Shown in pieces: positions 8,643 to 17,780 of a stretch of DNA of 64,000 bases. The position numbers and the translations under genes are program-made. This DNA is from Chryseobacterium artocarpi (GTDB taxonomy: Bacteria > Bacteroidota > Bacteroidia > Flavobacteriales > Weeksellaceae). Below the pieces are notes generated by a model that was given only the letters and a program-made list of their open reading frames with translations, ran no database searches and was not told the origin of the DNA. Each line of letters opens with the position of its first letter. The stretch's first letter is position 1. Where the stretch lies: positions 62,001 to 126,000 of the forward strand of contig NZ_MAYH01000051.1 of assembly GCF_001684975.1 (NCBI RefSeq). Direction: 5' to 3'.

Positions 8643-8649
8643 GGGTAAA

Positions 8650-9963
8650 TTATTTTTTCTCAGGAACGTAGTTGATGATGATTCTTTGGTTGGAATTCAG
8701 ATACTTTTTAGCTGCATTTTGAATATCCTGCTTGGTGATAGACCTGTAGATGTCGATTTCCTTATTGATAAGATTTGTATTTCCCATCAATACGTGGTTG
8801 GTTGCTAAAGAAGCCGCAATTCCCTGGATGCTTGAATTCTGATTTACAAATTGATTTTCAAACTGATTTTGAATTTTTTGATAATCCTCATCAGAAATTA
8901 AAGTTGTCTGAAGCTTTTTGATCTCAGCATCAATATCTGCCTGTAAAGTCTGCTTAGTGGTTTGCCCCATAGGAATAGCAAAGAATGCAAAAATACTGTA
9001 ATCCTCAAGTCCCTGATTGAAAGCCGCTACCTGAAGTGCTTTTTTCTCCTGATCCACTAATTTTTTATATAAAACAGAAGATTTACCATTACTTAAATAA
9101 GAAGAAAGCATATCTAAAACATAAGCGTCCTTTTCTTTATTGGCAGGTGTTCTGTAAGCAAAAACATATGCCGGAAGCTGGATGTTCGGATCAGTAGCTG
9201 TAACTTCTTTTTCCTGAGTGATAGGAGCATCTTTAGGGAAAGACTTAGGGTAAATTGTTCCTTTTGGAATACCTCCGTAATACTCTTCAATCCATTTTTT
9301 AGTCTGATCAGGTTTGATGTCTCCTGCTACCACTAAAGTTGCATTGTTTGGTACATAAAATTTCTTGTAGAAAGCCTGGAACTCTTCAAGCTTTGCAGCG
9401 TTAAGATCTTCCATAGAACCAATTGTAGGCCAGTTGTATGGGTGATTGGTAAACAGATTTTTCTGAATAGTTGAGAAAAGATTTCCATAAGGCTGATTAT
9501 CCATTCTCAGTCTTTTTTCTTCCTTTACTACCTCTCTCTGAGTGTCTACTCCTATTTGGTTGATTACGGCATGACGCATTCTTTCAGCTTCCATCCATAA
9601 TCCAAGTTGCTCATTATTGGAAGGAAAAGTTTCGTAGTAATATGTTCTGTCGTTGGTTGTGTTGGCATTGTTCTGCCCTCCGTTGGATGAAACGATCTTA
9701 AACCATTCGCCTCTTTTAATATTTGGAGTTCCTTCGAATAAAAGGTGTTCAAAGAAGTGAGCAAAACCGGTTCTTCCTTTCACTTCATCTTTTGCTCCTA
9801 CATGATACATTACACCTGTAGTAACTACCGGCGCTGAATTATCCTGATGAAGAATTACATGAAGACCGTTGGGAAGATCATACTCTTCGAATTTGATTTG
9901 CTGTGCATTCAGCATTAGCCCGAAGAAAGCTACGGCAGCAGCAGAAAGAAGTCGCTTTTTCAT
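8650..9963 (-). CDS. M16 family zinc metallopeptidase (catalytic subunit)
   Basis: A 437-residue periplasmic M16B peptidase with a signal peptide (cleavage after MLNAQ). The inverted zinc motif HFFEH sits at residues 69-73 and the third ligand is a Glu in VVKEEKR about 76 residues later, as the family requires. The C-terminal half carries the conserved F-A-Y-R-T and SSYLSNGKSS segments. It likely degrades peptides, together with the motif-less partner encoded 7 bp downstream. No convincing TAnnTTTG box was found just upstream, so the promoter is not placed. The pair is terminated at 6565-6591. Confidence 0.92.
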   Translation of the reverse strand: MKKRLLSAAAVAFFGLMLNAQQIKFEEYDLPNGLHVILHQDNSAPVVTTGVMYHVGAKDEVKGRTGFAHFFEHLLFEGTPNIKRGEWFKIVSSNGGQNNANTTNDRTYYYETFPSNNEQLGLWMEAERMRHAVINQIGVDTQREVVKEEKRLRMDNQPYGNLFSTIQKNLFTNHPYNWPTIGSMEDLNAAKLEEFQAFYKKFYVPNNATLVVAGDIKPDQTKKWIEEYYGGIPKGTIYPKSFPKDAPITQEKEVTATDPNIQLPAYVFAYRTPANKEKDAYVLDMLSSYLSNGKSSVLYKKLVDQEKKALQVAAFNQGLEDYSIFAFFAIPMGQTTKQTLQADIDAEIKKLQTTLISDEDYQKIQNQFENQFVNQNSSIQGIAASLATNHVLMGNTNLINKEIDIYRSITKQDIQNAAKKYLNSNQRIIINYVPEKK

Positions 9964-10126
9964 AAAGTTAGAAATTGTTTATCAATTAGTAGGAAAAGTG
10001 AATTAAATGTTACACTTTGATGAAAATTGAATGATGAATGGGCAATTTATTTACTTATAAATTCTTACATTCAGTAGAAATTCGCTAGTTATTTACGATG
10101 CAAAATTGACTATTGACATTTCATAA

Positions 10127-10157
10127 TTTGAATTCTCCTCTGAATACATTAATTTTG
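10127..10157 (+). promoter_or_regulatory. Promoter of the UvrD/PcrA helicase gene
   Basis: TTTG at 10127-10130, a 19-bp spacer and TAATTTTG at 10150-10157 match the Bacteroidota housekeeping promoter. The leader to the ATG at 10180 would be about 15 nt. Confidence 0.75.
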
Positions 10158-10179
10158 TGTTCCCAAAATTTTTTGCAGT

Positions 10180-12510
10180 ATGGACTATTTGAAAGGACTC
10201 AATGAATCACAATATGAAGCTGTTACCTCACTACAGGGACCTTTGATGGTACTTGCAGGTGCCGGTTCAGGAAAAACCCGTGTGCTTACGATGCGTATAG
10301 CTCACCTTATTCATAACGGAATAGACCCTTTCAATATTCTGGCACTTACCTTTACCAATAAAGCAGCCCGTGAGATGAAAGAACGTATTGCAAAGGTAGT
10401 AGGAGACAGTAATGCAAGAAGTCTCTGGATGGGAACTTTTCACTCGGTGTTTGCAAGAATTTTGAGAATTGAAGCTCATTTATTGGGCTATCCTTCCAAT
10501 TTTACCATTTATGATCAGCAGGATGCACTGAATGTCATCAAAAAAGTATTGAAGGATATGAACATTGATGCGGATCTTTATAAACCAAAGAAAGTTCAGG
10601 CAAGGATTTCAACCTATAAAAACAACCTGATTACGGTAAAAGCCTATTTCAACAATCCCGAATTGATGGAGGCGGATGAAAAGGCAAATATGAAATTCAT
10701 CGGGCAGATCTATCAGAGGTATGTAGATGCATGTTTCAGAAATGGCTCAATGGATTTTGATGATTTATTGTTAAAAACCAATGAATTGTTGACGCGTTTC
10801 CCGGAAGTGTTAGCTAAATATCAGGACAGGTTCAGATATATCATGGTAGATGAGTACCAGGATACCAATCATTCTCAGTATCTTATTGTGAAAGCACTGG
10901 CTTCCAAGTTTGAGAATATTTGTGTAGTAGGAGATGATGCACAGTCTATCTACTCTTTCCGTGGAGCGAATATTTATAACATTCTGAACTTTAAAAAGGA
11001 TTATCCGGATGCAATCACTGTATCATTGGAACAAAATTATCGTTCTACACAAAACATCGTAAACGCCGCGAATGTTGTTATTGCGAAGAATTTACAGCAG
11101 TTCAAAAAAAATGTTTTCAGTGATAATGAAGAAGGAGATAAGATCAAAATTTACCGTTCTCTTTCCGATGCGGATGAAGCCAACTTTGTTGCCGGAAATA
11201 TCTGGGAACTACGTAACCGCGATCAGAGAAAATACAGTGATTTTGCTATTTTATACAGAACGAACTCTCAGACCAGAGCTTTTGAAGATGCTCTAAGACG
11301 TAAAAATATTCCTTACAAAGTATATGGTGGACTTTCTTTCTATCAAAGAAAAGAAGTTAAAGACTTAATAGGTTACCTGCGTCTTTTGATCAATGAAAAT
11401 GACTCAGAGGCTTTAATGAGAATCATTAATTACCCTGCAAGAGGTATTGGAGATACAACACAGAATAAACTGATCGTTTTTGCAGATGCTCAGAATATTG
11501 CCGTGTCAAAAGTTTTGGATAATTTACCAATGTATGCGCCTCAATTAGGGCTTAATAATGGTGTTTTAAACAAACTGAATGACTTCTGGTCTATGATCAA
11601 AGCATTCCAGGTATTATTGAAGACAGAAACAGCATACAGTGTTGCAATGGAAGTGGCAAAACGTAGTGGGCTGATCAAGTTTTTAAAAGATGATCAGACT
11701 CCCGAAGGTATTTCCAGAGTAGAAAACGTACAGGAATTAATGAACTCTATGCAAGGTTTCATTGAAGAGCAAATGCAGCTGGAAGATGGTGACCCAAGTC
11801 TTTCCAATTTCCTTGAAAATATTGCTCTTTCGGCAGATACTCAGGATAAAGAACTTGAAGATGATATGGTTTCTCTGATGACGATTCACCTTTCCAAAGG
11901 GCTTGAGTTTCCGGTTGTACACCTTGTGGGTCTTGAAGAAAACCTTTTCCCAAGCTTTATGAGTTCCGCAACAAGAGAAGATCTTGAAGAAGAAAGACGA
12001 CTGTTCTATGTGGCATTAACAAGAGCAGAAAAGCAAGTGTTCTTCTCCTATGCAGTTTCACGTTTCCAGTGGGGGAAAATTACAGATGCAGAACCATCAA
12101 GATTCCTTAGTGAGATTGATGATGAATACATAGAATTCCTTAATCCGGTATTGGAAAAAAGATTTATCAATAATTCCGGAGTAAAGTCTAATATCTTTGA
12201 TGAGCATCCATCTGAAATGCGATCTTTCAAAAAGGTGGAAAAGAAAACGATTGGTAAAAATGAACAATCAGCACCAGCGCAGGAGGTAAGAAAACTGAAA
12301 CCAGTAAGTACCGCGAAAATTATTAATCCAAGCGGAGCTTCTTCTCAGGATATTGAAGTGGGAGATAAAGTAAGACACGACCGTTTTGGAATAGGCGAAG
12401 TTTCTTTTCTGGATGGAACAGATCCTCAGAATATAAAGGCAAAAGTTATTTTTATTCATGAAGGAGAAAAAAACCTGATCTTGAAATACGCTAAGCTTAC
12501 AAAGATTTAA
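10180..12510 (+). CDS. uvrD: UvrD/PcrA-type DNA helicase
   Basis: A 776-residue superfamily 1A helicase. It has the Q-motif (LNESQYEAV), Walker A GAGSGKT (27-33), LTFTNKAAREMKERI, the Walker B region DEYQDTN, QSIYSFRGA, QNYRST, the motif V/VI region with TIHLSKGLEF and RLFYVALTRA, and a C-terminal Tudor-like domain (about 725-776: VGDKVRHDRFGIGEV to KYAKLTKI) that in PcrA contacts RNA polymerase. It unwinds DNA 3' to 5' in nucleotide-excision repair, replication restart and removal of stalled polymerase. It is monocistronic with a clear promoter and a terminator at 12545-12577. Confidence 0.95.
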   Translation: MDYLKGLNESQYEAVTSLQGPLMVLAGAGSGKTRVLTMRIAHLIHNGIDPFNILALTFTNKAAREMKERIAKVVGDSNARSLWMGTFHSVFARILRIEAHLLGYPSNFTIYDQQDALNVIKKVLKDMNIDADLYKPKKVQARISTYKNNLITVKAYFNNPELMEADEKANMKFIGQIYQRYVDACFRNGSMDFDDLLLKTNELLTRFPEVLAKYQDRFRYIMVDEYQDTNHSQYLIVKALASKFENICVVGDDAQSIYSFRGANIYNILNFKKDYPDAITVSLEQNYRSTQNIVNAANVVIAKNLQQFKKNVFSDNEEGDKIKIYRSLSDADEANFVAGNIWELRNRDQRKYSDFAILYRTNSQTRAFEDALRRKNIPYKVYGGLSFYQRKEVKDLIGYLRLLINENDSEALMRIINYPARGIGDTTQNKLIVFADAQNIAVSKVLDNLPMYAPQLGLNNGVLNKLNDFWSMIKAFQVLLKTETAYSVAMEVAKRSGLIKFLKDDQTPEGISRVENVQELMNSMQGFIEEQMQLEDGDPSLSNFLENIALSADTQDKELEDDMVSLMTIHLSKGLEFPVVHLVGLEENLFPSFMSSATREDLEEERRLFYVALTRAEKQVFFSYAVSRFQWGKITDAEPSRFLSEIDDEYIEFLNPVLEKRFINNSGVKSNIFDEHPSEMRSFKKVEKKTIGKNEQSAPAQEVRKLKPVSTAKIINPSGASSQDIEVGDKVRHDRFGIGEVSFLDGTDPQNIKAKVIFIHEGEKNLILKYAKLTKI

Positions 12511-12544
12511 AGCAGAAAACTTTAGATAATTTTTAATATAATAT

Positions 12545-12577
12545 AAAACGAATTCAATTTTTTGGATTCGTTTTTTT
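12545..12577 (+). terminator. Terminator of the helicase gene
   Basis: Arms AAAACGAATtC and GgATTCGTTTT with a loop of T residues, followed by a run of seven T residues, 35 bp after the stop. Confidence 0.75.
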
Positions 12578-12673
12578 GTTGGAATTTTTTATAATGTATT
12601 TTAAAAATTAGTAATTTTAATAAGGGATAGATAGAAACGATTAACATTTTTTACAAAAACAAAGTCTATTGTT

Positions 12674-12704
12674 TTTGTGGACTAATAAATAAACTTTACA
12701 TTTG
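12674..12704 (+). promoter_or_regulatory. Promoter of the 925-residue TonB-dependent receptor gene
   Basis: TTTG (12674-12677), a 19-bp spacer and TACATTTG (12697-12704), ahead of the ATG at 12749. The leader would be about 38 nt. Confidence 0.75.
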
Positions 12705-12748
12705 CACCTGCAAAAAACATAAATGTTTAATCAAATTGATCAAATGAT

Positions 12749-15526
12749 ATGAGAAATAAAAAAACTATTCTTTCCGCTTCTGTTTTATTTTTCCTGGGAG
12801 TTTTTACTTACGGACAGGAAAAAGACAGTGCTTCAACAAAAAAAGACAGCGTAAAAACAAATAATGTAGAAGAAGTCGTTATTCTGGGGTCAAGAGCCGG
12901 AGCACGATCAAAGACAGACAGCCCTGTTCCTGTAGATGTATTCAATTTAAAGGAAGCTTCAGTCGTTCTTCCACAGTCGAATATAGGACAGATATTGAAT
13001 GCTATTGCACCTTCGTTTACTTCTACGGTTCAGACTAACTCGGATGGAACAGATCATTTGGATCCTGCTCAGCTTAGAGGATTGGGACCAGATCAGGTGT
13101 TGGTTTTGGTAAATGGAAAAAGAAGACACACTTCTGCTTTGGTAAACGTAAACGGTACGCCGGGTAGGGGAACAGTAGGAACAGACCTTAATGCTATTCC
13201 TTCTTTTGCTTTGAATAGGATTGAAGTTCTTAGGGATGGAGCGGCTGCACAATATGGTTCAGATGCAATTGCCGGAGTAATGAACCTTGAACTCAAAAGA
13301 GATACAGGAAAACTTACCGGGCAGATCAGTTATGGTGGAAATTTAACCCCTACTGCAAATGATCATACAGGAAATTTTGACGGACAGAATATTCAGCTGG
13401 ATTTAAACTATGGGACTAAAATCGGAACCAAAGGCGGTTTCTTCAATATTACCTGGTCTTCACAGTTCAGAAATCCTACATACAGAGCAGGAACAGAGAA
13501 AGGTCCTATTTTTAACGCTTATAATGCTATTGAACAAAGAGCTATGCAGGATGGTGTAAACCTGTCTTCTCTTTTTACCAATATAAAAGATACTCCTAAT
13601 TCTCAGCAGATTATTGATTATGTACATCAATATGCTCAGGGCGTAAATTATTTTAGTGCAACTCAGTTATCAGACATTCAGAATGCTAATACATTTGCAG
13701 ATTTTACAGACGGATCTGGAAATCCTCAAAAAGGACTCTGGTCTTTATTAAGTGCCGATGTTACTGATCAGGAACTTGCCTACAGAGGATTGACAAGAAA
13801 AGATTTTAATATGCAGGTAGGGCAGTCTAAGCTTAATAATCATCAGCTTTTTATCAATGCTGAGGTTCCTGTAAGTGATGATTGGAAAGTATATACTTTT
13901 GGCGGTTACAGCTTGAGACACGGTACTTCCGGAGGTTTTTACAGAAAGCCAAGAGAGAGCAGAACATTTACTGCATTGTATCCTAACGGATATTTACCAC
14001 AGATAGGAACCGATATTCAGGATATTTCATTAGCTGCAGGAATTAAAGGAAAATGGGAGGGCTGGCATATTGATTTCAGTAATACATTTGGACAGAATTC
14101 CTTTACGTATAATATCGGAAATACTGGAAATACTTCAATGCGTTTTGCCTCTCCAAGTGAATTTGATGCAGGAGGATTACGATTTACACAAAACACAATC
14201 AATTTAGATTTCTCTAAAAAATATGATGTACTGGAAGGTTTGAATGTGGCATTTGGTGGAGAACACCGTTTTGAAAACTTTAAAATAACTGAAGGAGAAA
14301 GAGATTCTTACCAGACTTATGATCAGTATGGAAATATATGGAACGGAAATCCTAATATAAGAGCTACAGACTTCTTTGGACAGGCTTTACCAGGAGGTTC
14401 ACAGGTTTTTAACGGGTTTAGACCTGAAAATGCAGTTAATAAAAACAGACAATCATTGGCAGCTTATGCAGATGTAGAGTTAAACTTTACCAATTGGTTA
14501 TTGGTAGATGCAGCTGCGAGATATGAAAATTATTCAGATTTTGGATCTACGTTCAATTATAAATTGGCTTCAAGAATCAAAGTAGCTCCTAATTTTAATT
14601 TGAGATTAGCGGGATCTACAGGGTTTAGGGCTCCTTCTATTCACCAGATTTATTATAATGTAACTTCTACTTTATACACTAATAATCAGCTTATGGAAGT
14701 AGGAACGTTCAGTAATGATTCCAAACTGGCTGAACAATTAAATATGCCTAAGTTGAAGCAGGAAACTTCTAAATCGGCAAGTATAGGATTTACATATAAA
14801 ATACCATCTGTGAATCTGACATTTACAGCCGATGGATATTTTACAAAAATCGACAACAGAATCATTCTTACGGATCAGTTTTTAAAGAAAGATGTGCCTT
14901 TGGAAGCACAATTGGAATTTGAAAAATTAAATATCAATGGCGCTCAGTTTTTTACCAATGCCATTGATACAGAAACAAAAGGGGTAGATATAGTTATTTC
15001 CCATAATACAAGATTCTCAGGCATCAAGCTTGATAATAATTTTGCAATTAATCTGAACCAGACAAAGCAGGTCGGAGATATCCATTCAGCAGGAATGCTA
15101 AAATCCCCAACATTGGAAAAGATTTATTTTTCGGAAAAATCAAGAGTATATCTGGAAGAAGCGGTTCCGAGAGTAAAAGCAAGTCTATCTCATACTCTGA
15201 CATGGAAAGACCTTAGTTTCTATCTTAGAAACACTTATTTCGGAAAAGTAACAGGAGCTGATGTTCTTGATGCCAACGGAGACGGAATCATAGAGTTCAA
15301 TGAACACCAGAAAATAGGAGATAAGATTATTACAGATATTTCCATTGCCTACCAGTTTACCAAAAATATAGGGCTGACTTTAGGGGTAAACAATCTGTTT
15401 GATATTTATCCTACTAAAAACCTGCCTGCGTCCAGCAATAATGATCAGTTCGTTTACTCACGTTCTACTTCACAATTTGGACAAAACGGAAGATATGTTT
15501 TCTCAAGATTGAATTTCAATTTTTAA
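12749..15526 (+). CDS. TonB-dependent outer-membrane receptor
   Basis: A 925-residue TonB-dependent receptor with signal peptide (cleavage after FTYGQ). The plug domain spans about residues 45-185 (EEVVILGSRAGARSKTDSPV, then VLVLVNGKRRHTSALV and the RIEVLRDGAAAQYGSDAIAG block). A 22-stranded barrel follows and ends in the outer-membrane C-terminal signature FSRLNFNF. It lacks the CarboxypepD_reg extension of SusC-type receptors and has no SusD neighbour, so iron-complex or another small-ligand uptake is more likely than glycan uptake. It stands alone with its own promoter and a strong terminator. The ligand cannot be told from sequence. Confidence 0.9.
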   Translation: MRNKKTILSASVLFFLGVFTYGQEKDSASTKKDSVKTNNVEEVVILGSRAGARSKTDSPVPVDVFNLKEASVVLPQSNIGQILNAIAPSFTSTVQTNSDGTDHLDPAQLRGLGPDQVLVLVNGKRRHTSALVNVNGTPGRGTVGTDLNAIPSFALNRIEVLRDGAAAQYGSDAIAGVMNLELKRDTGKLTGQISYGGNLTPTANDHTGNFDGQNIQLDLNYGTKIGTKGGFFNITWSSQFRNPTYRAGTEKGPIFNAYNAIEQRAMQDGVNLSSLFTNIKDTPNSQQIIDYVHQYAQGVNYFSATQLSDIQNANTFADFTDGSGNPQKGLWSLLSADVTDQELAYRGLTRKDFNMQVGQSKLNNHQLFINAEVPVSDDWKVYTFGGYSLRHGTSGGFYRKPRESRTFTALYPNGYLPQIGTDIQDISLAAGIKGKWEGWHIDFSNTFGQNSFTYNIGNTGNTSMRFASPSEFDAGGLRFTQNTINLDFSKKYDVLEGLNVAFGGEHRFENFKITEGERDSYQTYDQYGNIWNGNPNIRATDFFGQALPGGSQVFNGFRPENAVNKNRQSLAAYADVELNFTNWLLVDAAARYENYSDFGSTFNYKLASRIKVAPNFNLRLAGSTGFRAPSIHQIYYNVTSTLYTNNQLMEVGTFSNDSKLAEQLNMPKLKQETSKSASIGFTYKIPSVNLTFTADGYFTKIDNRIILTDQFLKKDVPLEAQLEFEKLNINGAQFFTNAIDTETKGVDIVISHNTRFSGIKLDNNFAINLNQTKQVGDIHSAGMLKSPTLEKIYFSEKSRVYLEEAVPRVKASLSHTLTWKDLSFYLRNTYFGKVTGADVLDANGDGIIEFNEHQKIGDKIITDISIAYQFTKNIGLTLGVNNLFDIYPTKNLPASSNNDQFVYSRSTSQFGQNGRYVFSRLNFNF

Positions 15527-15545
15527 TAAATATAATTAGATTCAT

Positions 15546-15580
15546 AAAAAAACAGCCTGAAATTTTCAGGCTGTTTTTTT
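15546..15580 (+). terminator. Terminator of the TonB receptor gene
   Basis: A near-perfect hairpin AAAAACAGCCTGAA / TTCAGGCTGTTTTT with a short loop, followed by T residues, 19 bp after the stop. Confidence 0.85.
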
Positions 15581-15725
15581 ATGCTCACCAACGGACCTTT
15601 TTAAGCTTTCTTCTTCAGATATATTTTAAAACTATTTCAAAAATTTCAGATTATATATTATACGTCAAGTTCTGTCGTACACTGCCATTATCTTCGCAAT
15701 GTAAACCTTAAGAAAAAATATTATT

Positions 15726-17675
15726 ATGATTTTTACAGACGAATTTTTCGCCTTGAACAGTAACTTTCCAAATGACAATATTGTTCAATTGGTCGATAGC
15801 AACACGTATAGAAATGTAAACTTTAAAAAAGTAACACAATGGTATGATAACACTGTAATGGATGACTCTAAAACAGATGGTGTTATTTACAGAAAAAAAG
15901 GGAATGACTATTATGTTAGGATTTCCTCTACTGAAAATGAGTATCTGGAAAAGGATACTATGGCAGAAATGAAGTCTTTAAGCAATACTGAAGTTCTGTT
16001 ACTGAAGATGAAAATTTACAAGGGAGTAAGACTTAGTGGATATTATATCAAAGGAGATACCCCTGATCCTATTCATTATTATGTATCCGACAGTACAGAA
16101 CCGGATGATGACGGAAGTTTAATAACAGTGGGAACAATTAGATTGTTTCATCAGTTTATCAAAGAAGTAGATGTAGTATATTTCGGTGCAAAGCAGGATG
16201 GAACTACTAATAATACTCCTATTTTTCAGAGAGCAGCCAATTTAAAATTACCATTGTCTATTCGTAATATTAATTCTGATTCTTACTATAAGTTTTTTGG
16301 AAAAGTAACATTATATCATTCTGCGATAGGACATGGGCTTCCAAAATTAAAAGTCACGGAAGAAATTAATAGTAAGAGTATTACAGAATTGGGTTATTTT
16401 ACTTATAGTATATTCTATATTACTAAAAAGACAAGTAAAGAATATATCGAAATAAGTGGTCTCCATCTTGATGGTTCATGGGATAGTGTAAGCAATTTGA
16501 GTCAGCAACAGGCTCTTATTGGTATTCAATCTTCCAATAATATTAAAATATTCAAGAACAGAATGGAAAATGTTCTTGGAGATTGTATTCAGTTGCTTCA
16601 CACAGAAAATAAACATTCACAGGAGTATAATAAAGATATTCATATCTATGATAATGTTTTACTCAATCCTCGTAGAAGTAATGTCGCAGTAATTTCTGGT
16701 ATCGATATTATTATTGAACGCAATCATATGGAAAAAGCAAATGATTTTGTAGCTCCAATTGATTTGGAAATGGATCCGTGGATAACTCCGGGGCTAATGA
16801 TGAGAAATATCTTTATAGATAAAAACTATGTATACGCACCTGCGTGTAATCATGCAATATCTTGTTTAGGTGTCTTGGATGGGGTAAAAGGGATAAGTAT
16901 TACAAATAATACATTGATATGTTCTGAAAATAGGGATGGACATGCAATTAATTTAGTGGCAGGATATGGAATTATAGAAGATGTGTACTGCTTTAATAAT
17001 AAAGTAAAATGTGGTTCAGTTTTAAATGCTACCGGATTTTATAGAGTTAAAAACCTTACTCTTCAAAAGACTTCACCTGTAGAAAGAGATGGAGAATATA
17101 TTTTGGCTGAAGTTGGATGGGCTAGTGATGTGAAAATCATAAATAATTATTCTAAGGTTGATATACCTGGTGAACAGAATATTATATGTGGTGGTCATAA
17201 GACCGCTAATGTTATTATAGAAGGAAATAAGCTTGAAAGTGTTCAGTACAGAAATATATTTTTAGTTGCTCAAAATGATAATGTGATCATTCAGAACAAC
17301 GATTTAAAGTTTAAACATCATTCTATTGATACAGATCCTTATATTCATGAAGATGAACTTAAGGGTGAGGATGATTCTTTAAAAGTGCCTTATTGTAATA
17401 ATGTAAGAATTTCAACAAATGTATTTAAATCAACAGATCCACTTCAGGTAGCTTTCCGCGCTGCAATTGAGAATATTACAGGATTTGATTTTGCGAATGA
17501 TAATATTCTTATTAATGTTATTGGTACGGTTTCCAATCAGGAATACATCTCCATTAGTGGCAGTCATACTACAGCTACAAGAAAGTACCATGGATTTTTA
17601 GGAGAAGTAAGGTTCAATAGAGATAATAAATTATTTGAAGTTTTTAAAGGACTTAATGACTGGCAAACTATTTAA
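15726..17675 (+). CDS. Right-handed beta-helix (pectate-lyase-like/tailspike-like) protein without signal peptide
   Basis: A 649-residue protein. Residues about 155-175 carry the start signature of the Pectate_lyase_3/tailspike superfamily (VYFGAKQDGTTNNTPIFQRAA), and residues about 230-570 show regularly spaced N- and I-rich short strands (IKIFKNRM, IHIYDNVL, IIIERNHM, IFIDKNYV, ISITNNTL, VIIEGNKL, VIIQNNDL) typical of a parallel beta-helix. The N-terminal 150 residues form an unrecognised domain with no leader. Beta-helix proteins of this kind bind or cleave polysaccharides. Phage tailspikes also lack leaders, but no phage gene is near. AT-rich codon use and isolation suggest acquisition. 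The actual substrate is unknown. Confidence 0.6.
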   Translation: MIFTDEFFALNSNFPNDNIVQLVDSNTYRNVNFKKVTQWYDNTVMDDSKTDGVIYRKKGNDYYVRISSTENEYLEKDTMAEMKSLSNTEVLLLKMKIYKGVRLSGYYIKGDTPDPIHYYVSDSTEPDDDGSLITVGTIRLFHQFIKEVDVVYFGAKQDGTTNNTPIFQRAANLKLPLSIRNINSDSYYKFFGKVTLYHSAIGHGLPKLKVTEEINSKSITELGYFTYSIFYITKKTSKEYIEISGLHLDGSWDSVSNLSQQQALIGIQSSNNIKIFKNRMENVLGDCIQLLHTENKHSQEYNKDIHIYDNVLLNPRRSNVAVISGIDIIIERNHMEKANDFVAPIDLEMDPWITPGLMMRNIFIDKNYVYAPACNHAISCLGVLDGVKGISITNNTLICSENRDGHAINLVAGYGIIEDVYCFNNKVKCGSVLNATGFYRVKNLTLQKTSPVERDGEYILAEVGWASDVKIINNYSKVDIPGEQNIICGGHKTANVIIEGNKLESVQYRNIFLVAQNDNVIIQNNDLKFKHHSIDTDPYIHEDELKGEDDSLKVPYCNNVRISTNVFKSTDPLQVAFRAAIENITGFDFANDNILINVIGTVSNQEYISISGSHTTATRKYHGFLGEVRFNRDNKLFEVFKGLNDWQTI

Positions 17676-17750
17676 TTTCTATTGGCATACATTAAATGAT
17701 AGACAATTGATATGTAAAGATAATAAACATCTTGTTATCTGATTTTAAAA

Positions 17751-17780
17751 GCCTGTTTAGACATCTAAACAGGCTCTTTT
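17751..17780. terminator. Bidirectional terminator
   Basis: Perfect 11-bp arms GCCTGTTTAGA and TCTAAACAGGC, preceded by A and followed by T residues. It separates the convergent beta-helix and esterase genes. Confidence 0.8.

Noticed and set aside
15726..17675. Prophage remnant
   Set aside because: Only one tailspike-like gene; neighbours are an ordinary TonB receptor and an esterase, and there is no integrase, att site or structural gene.
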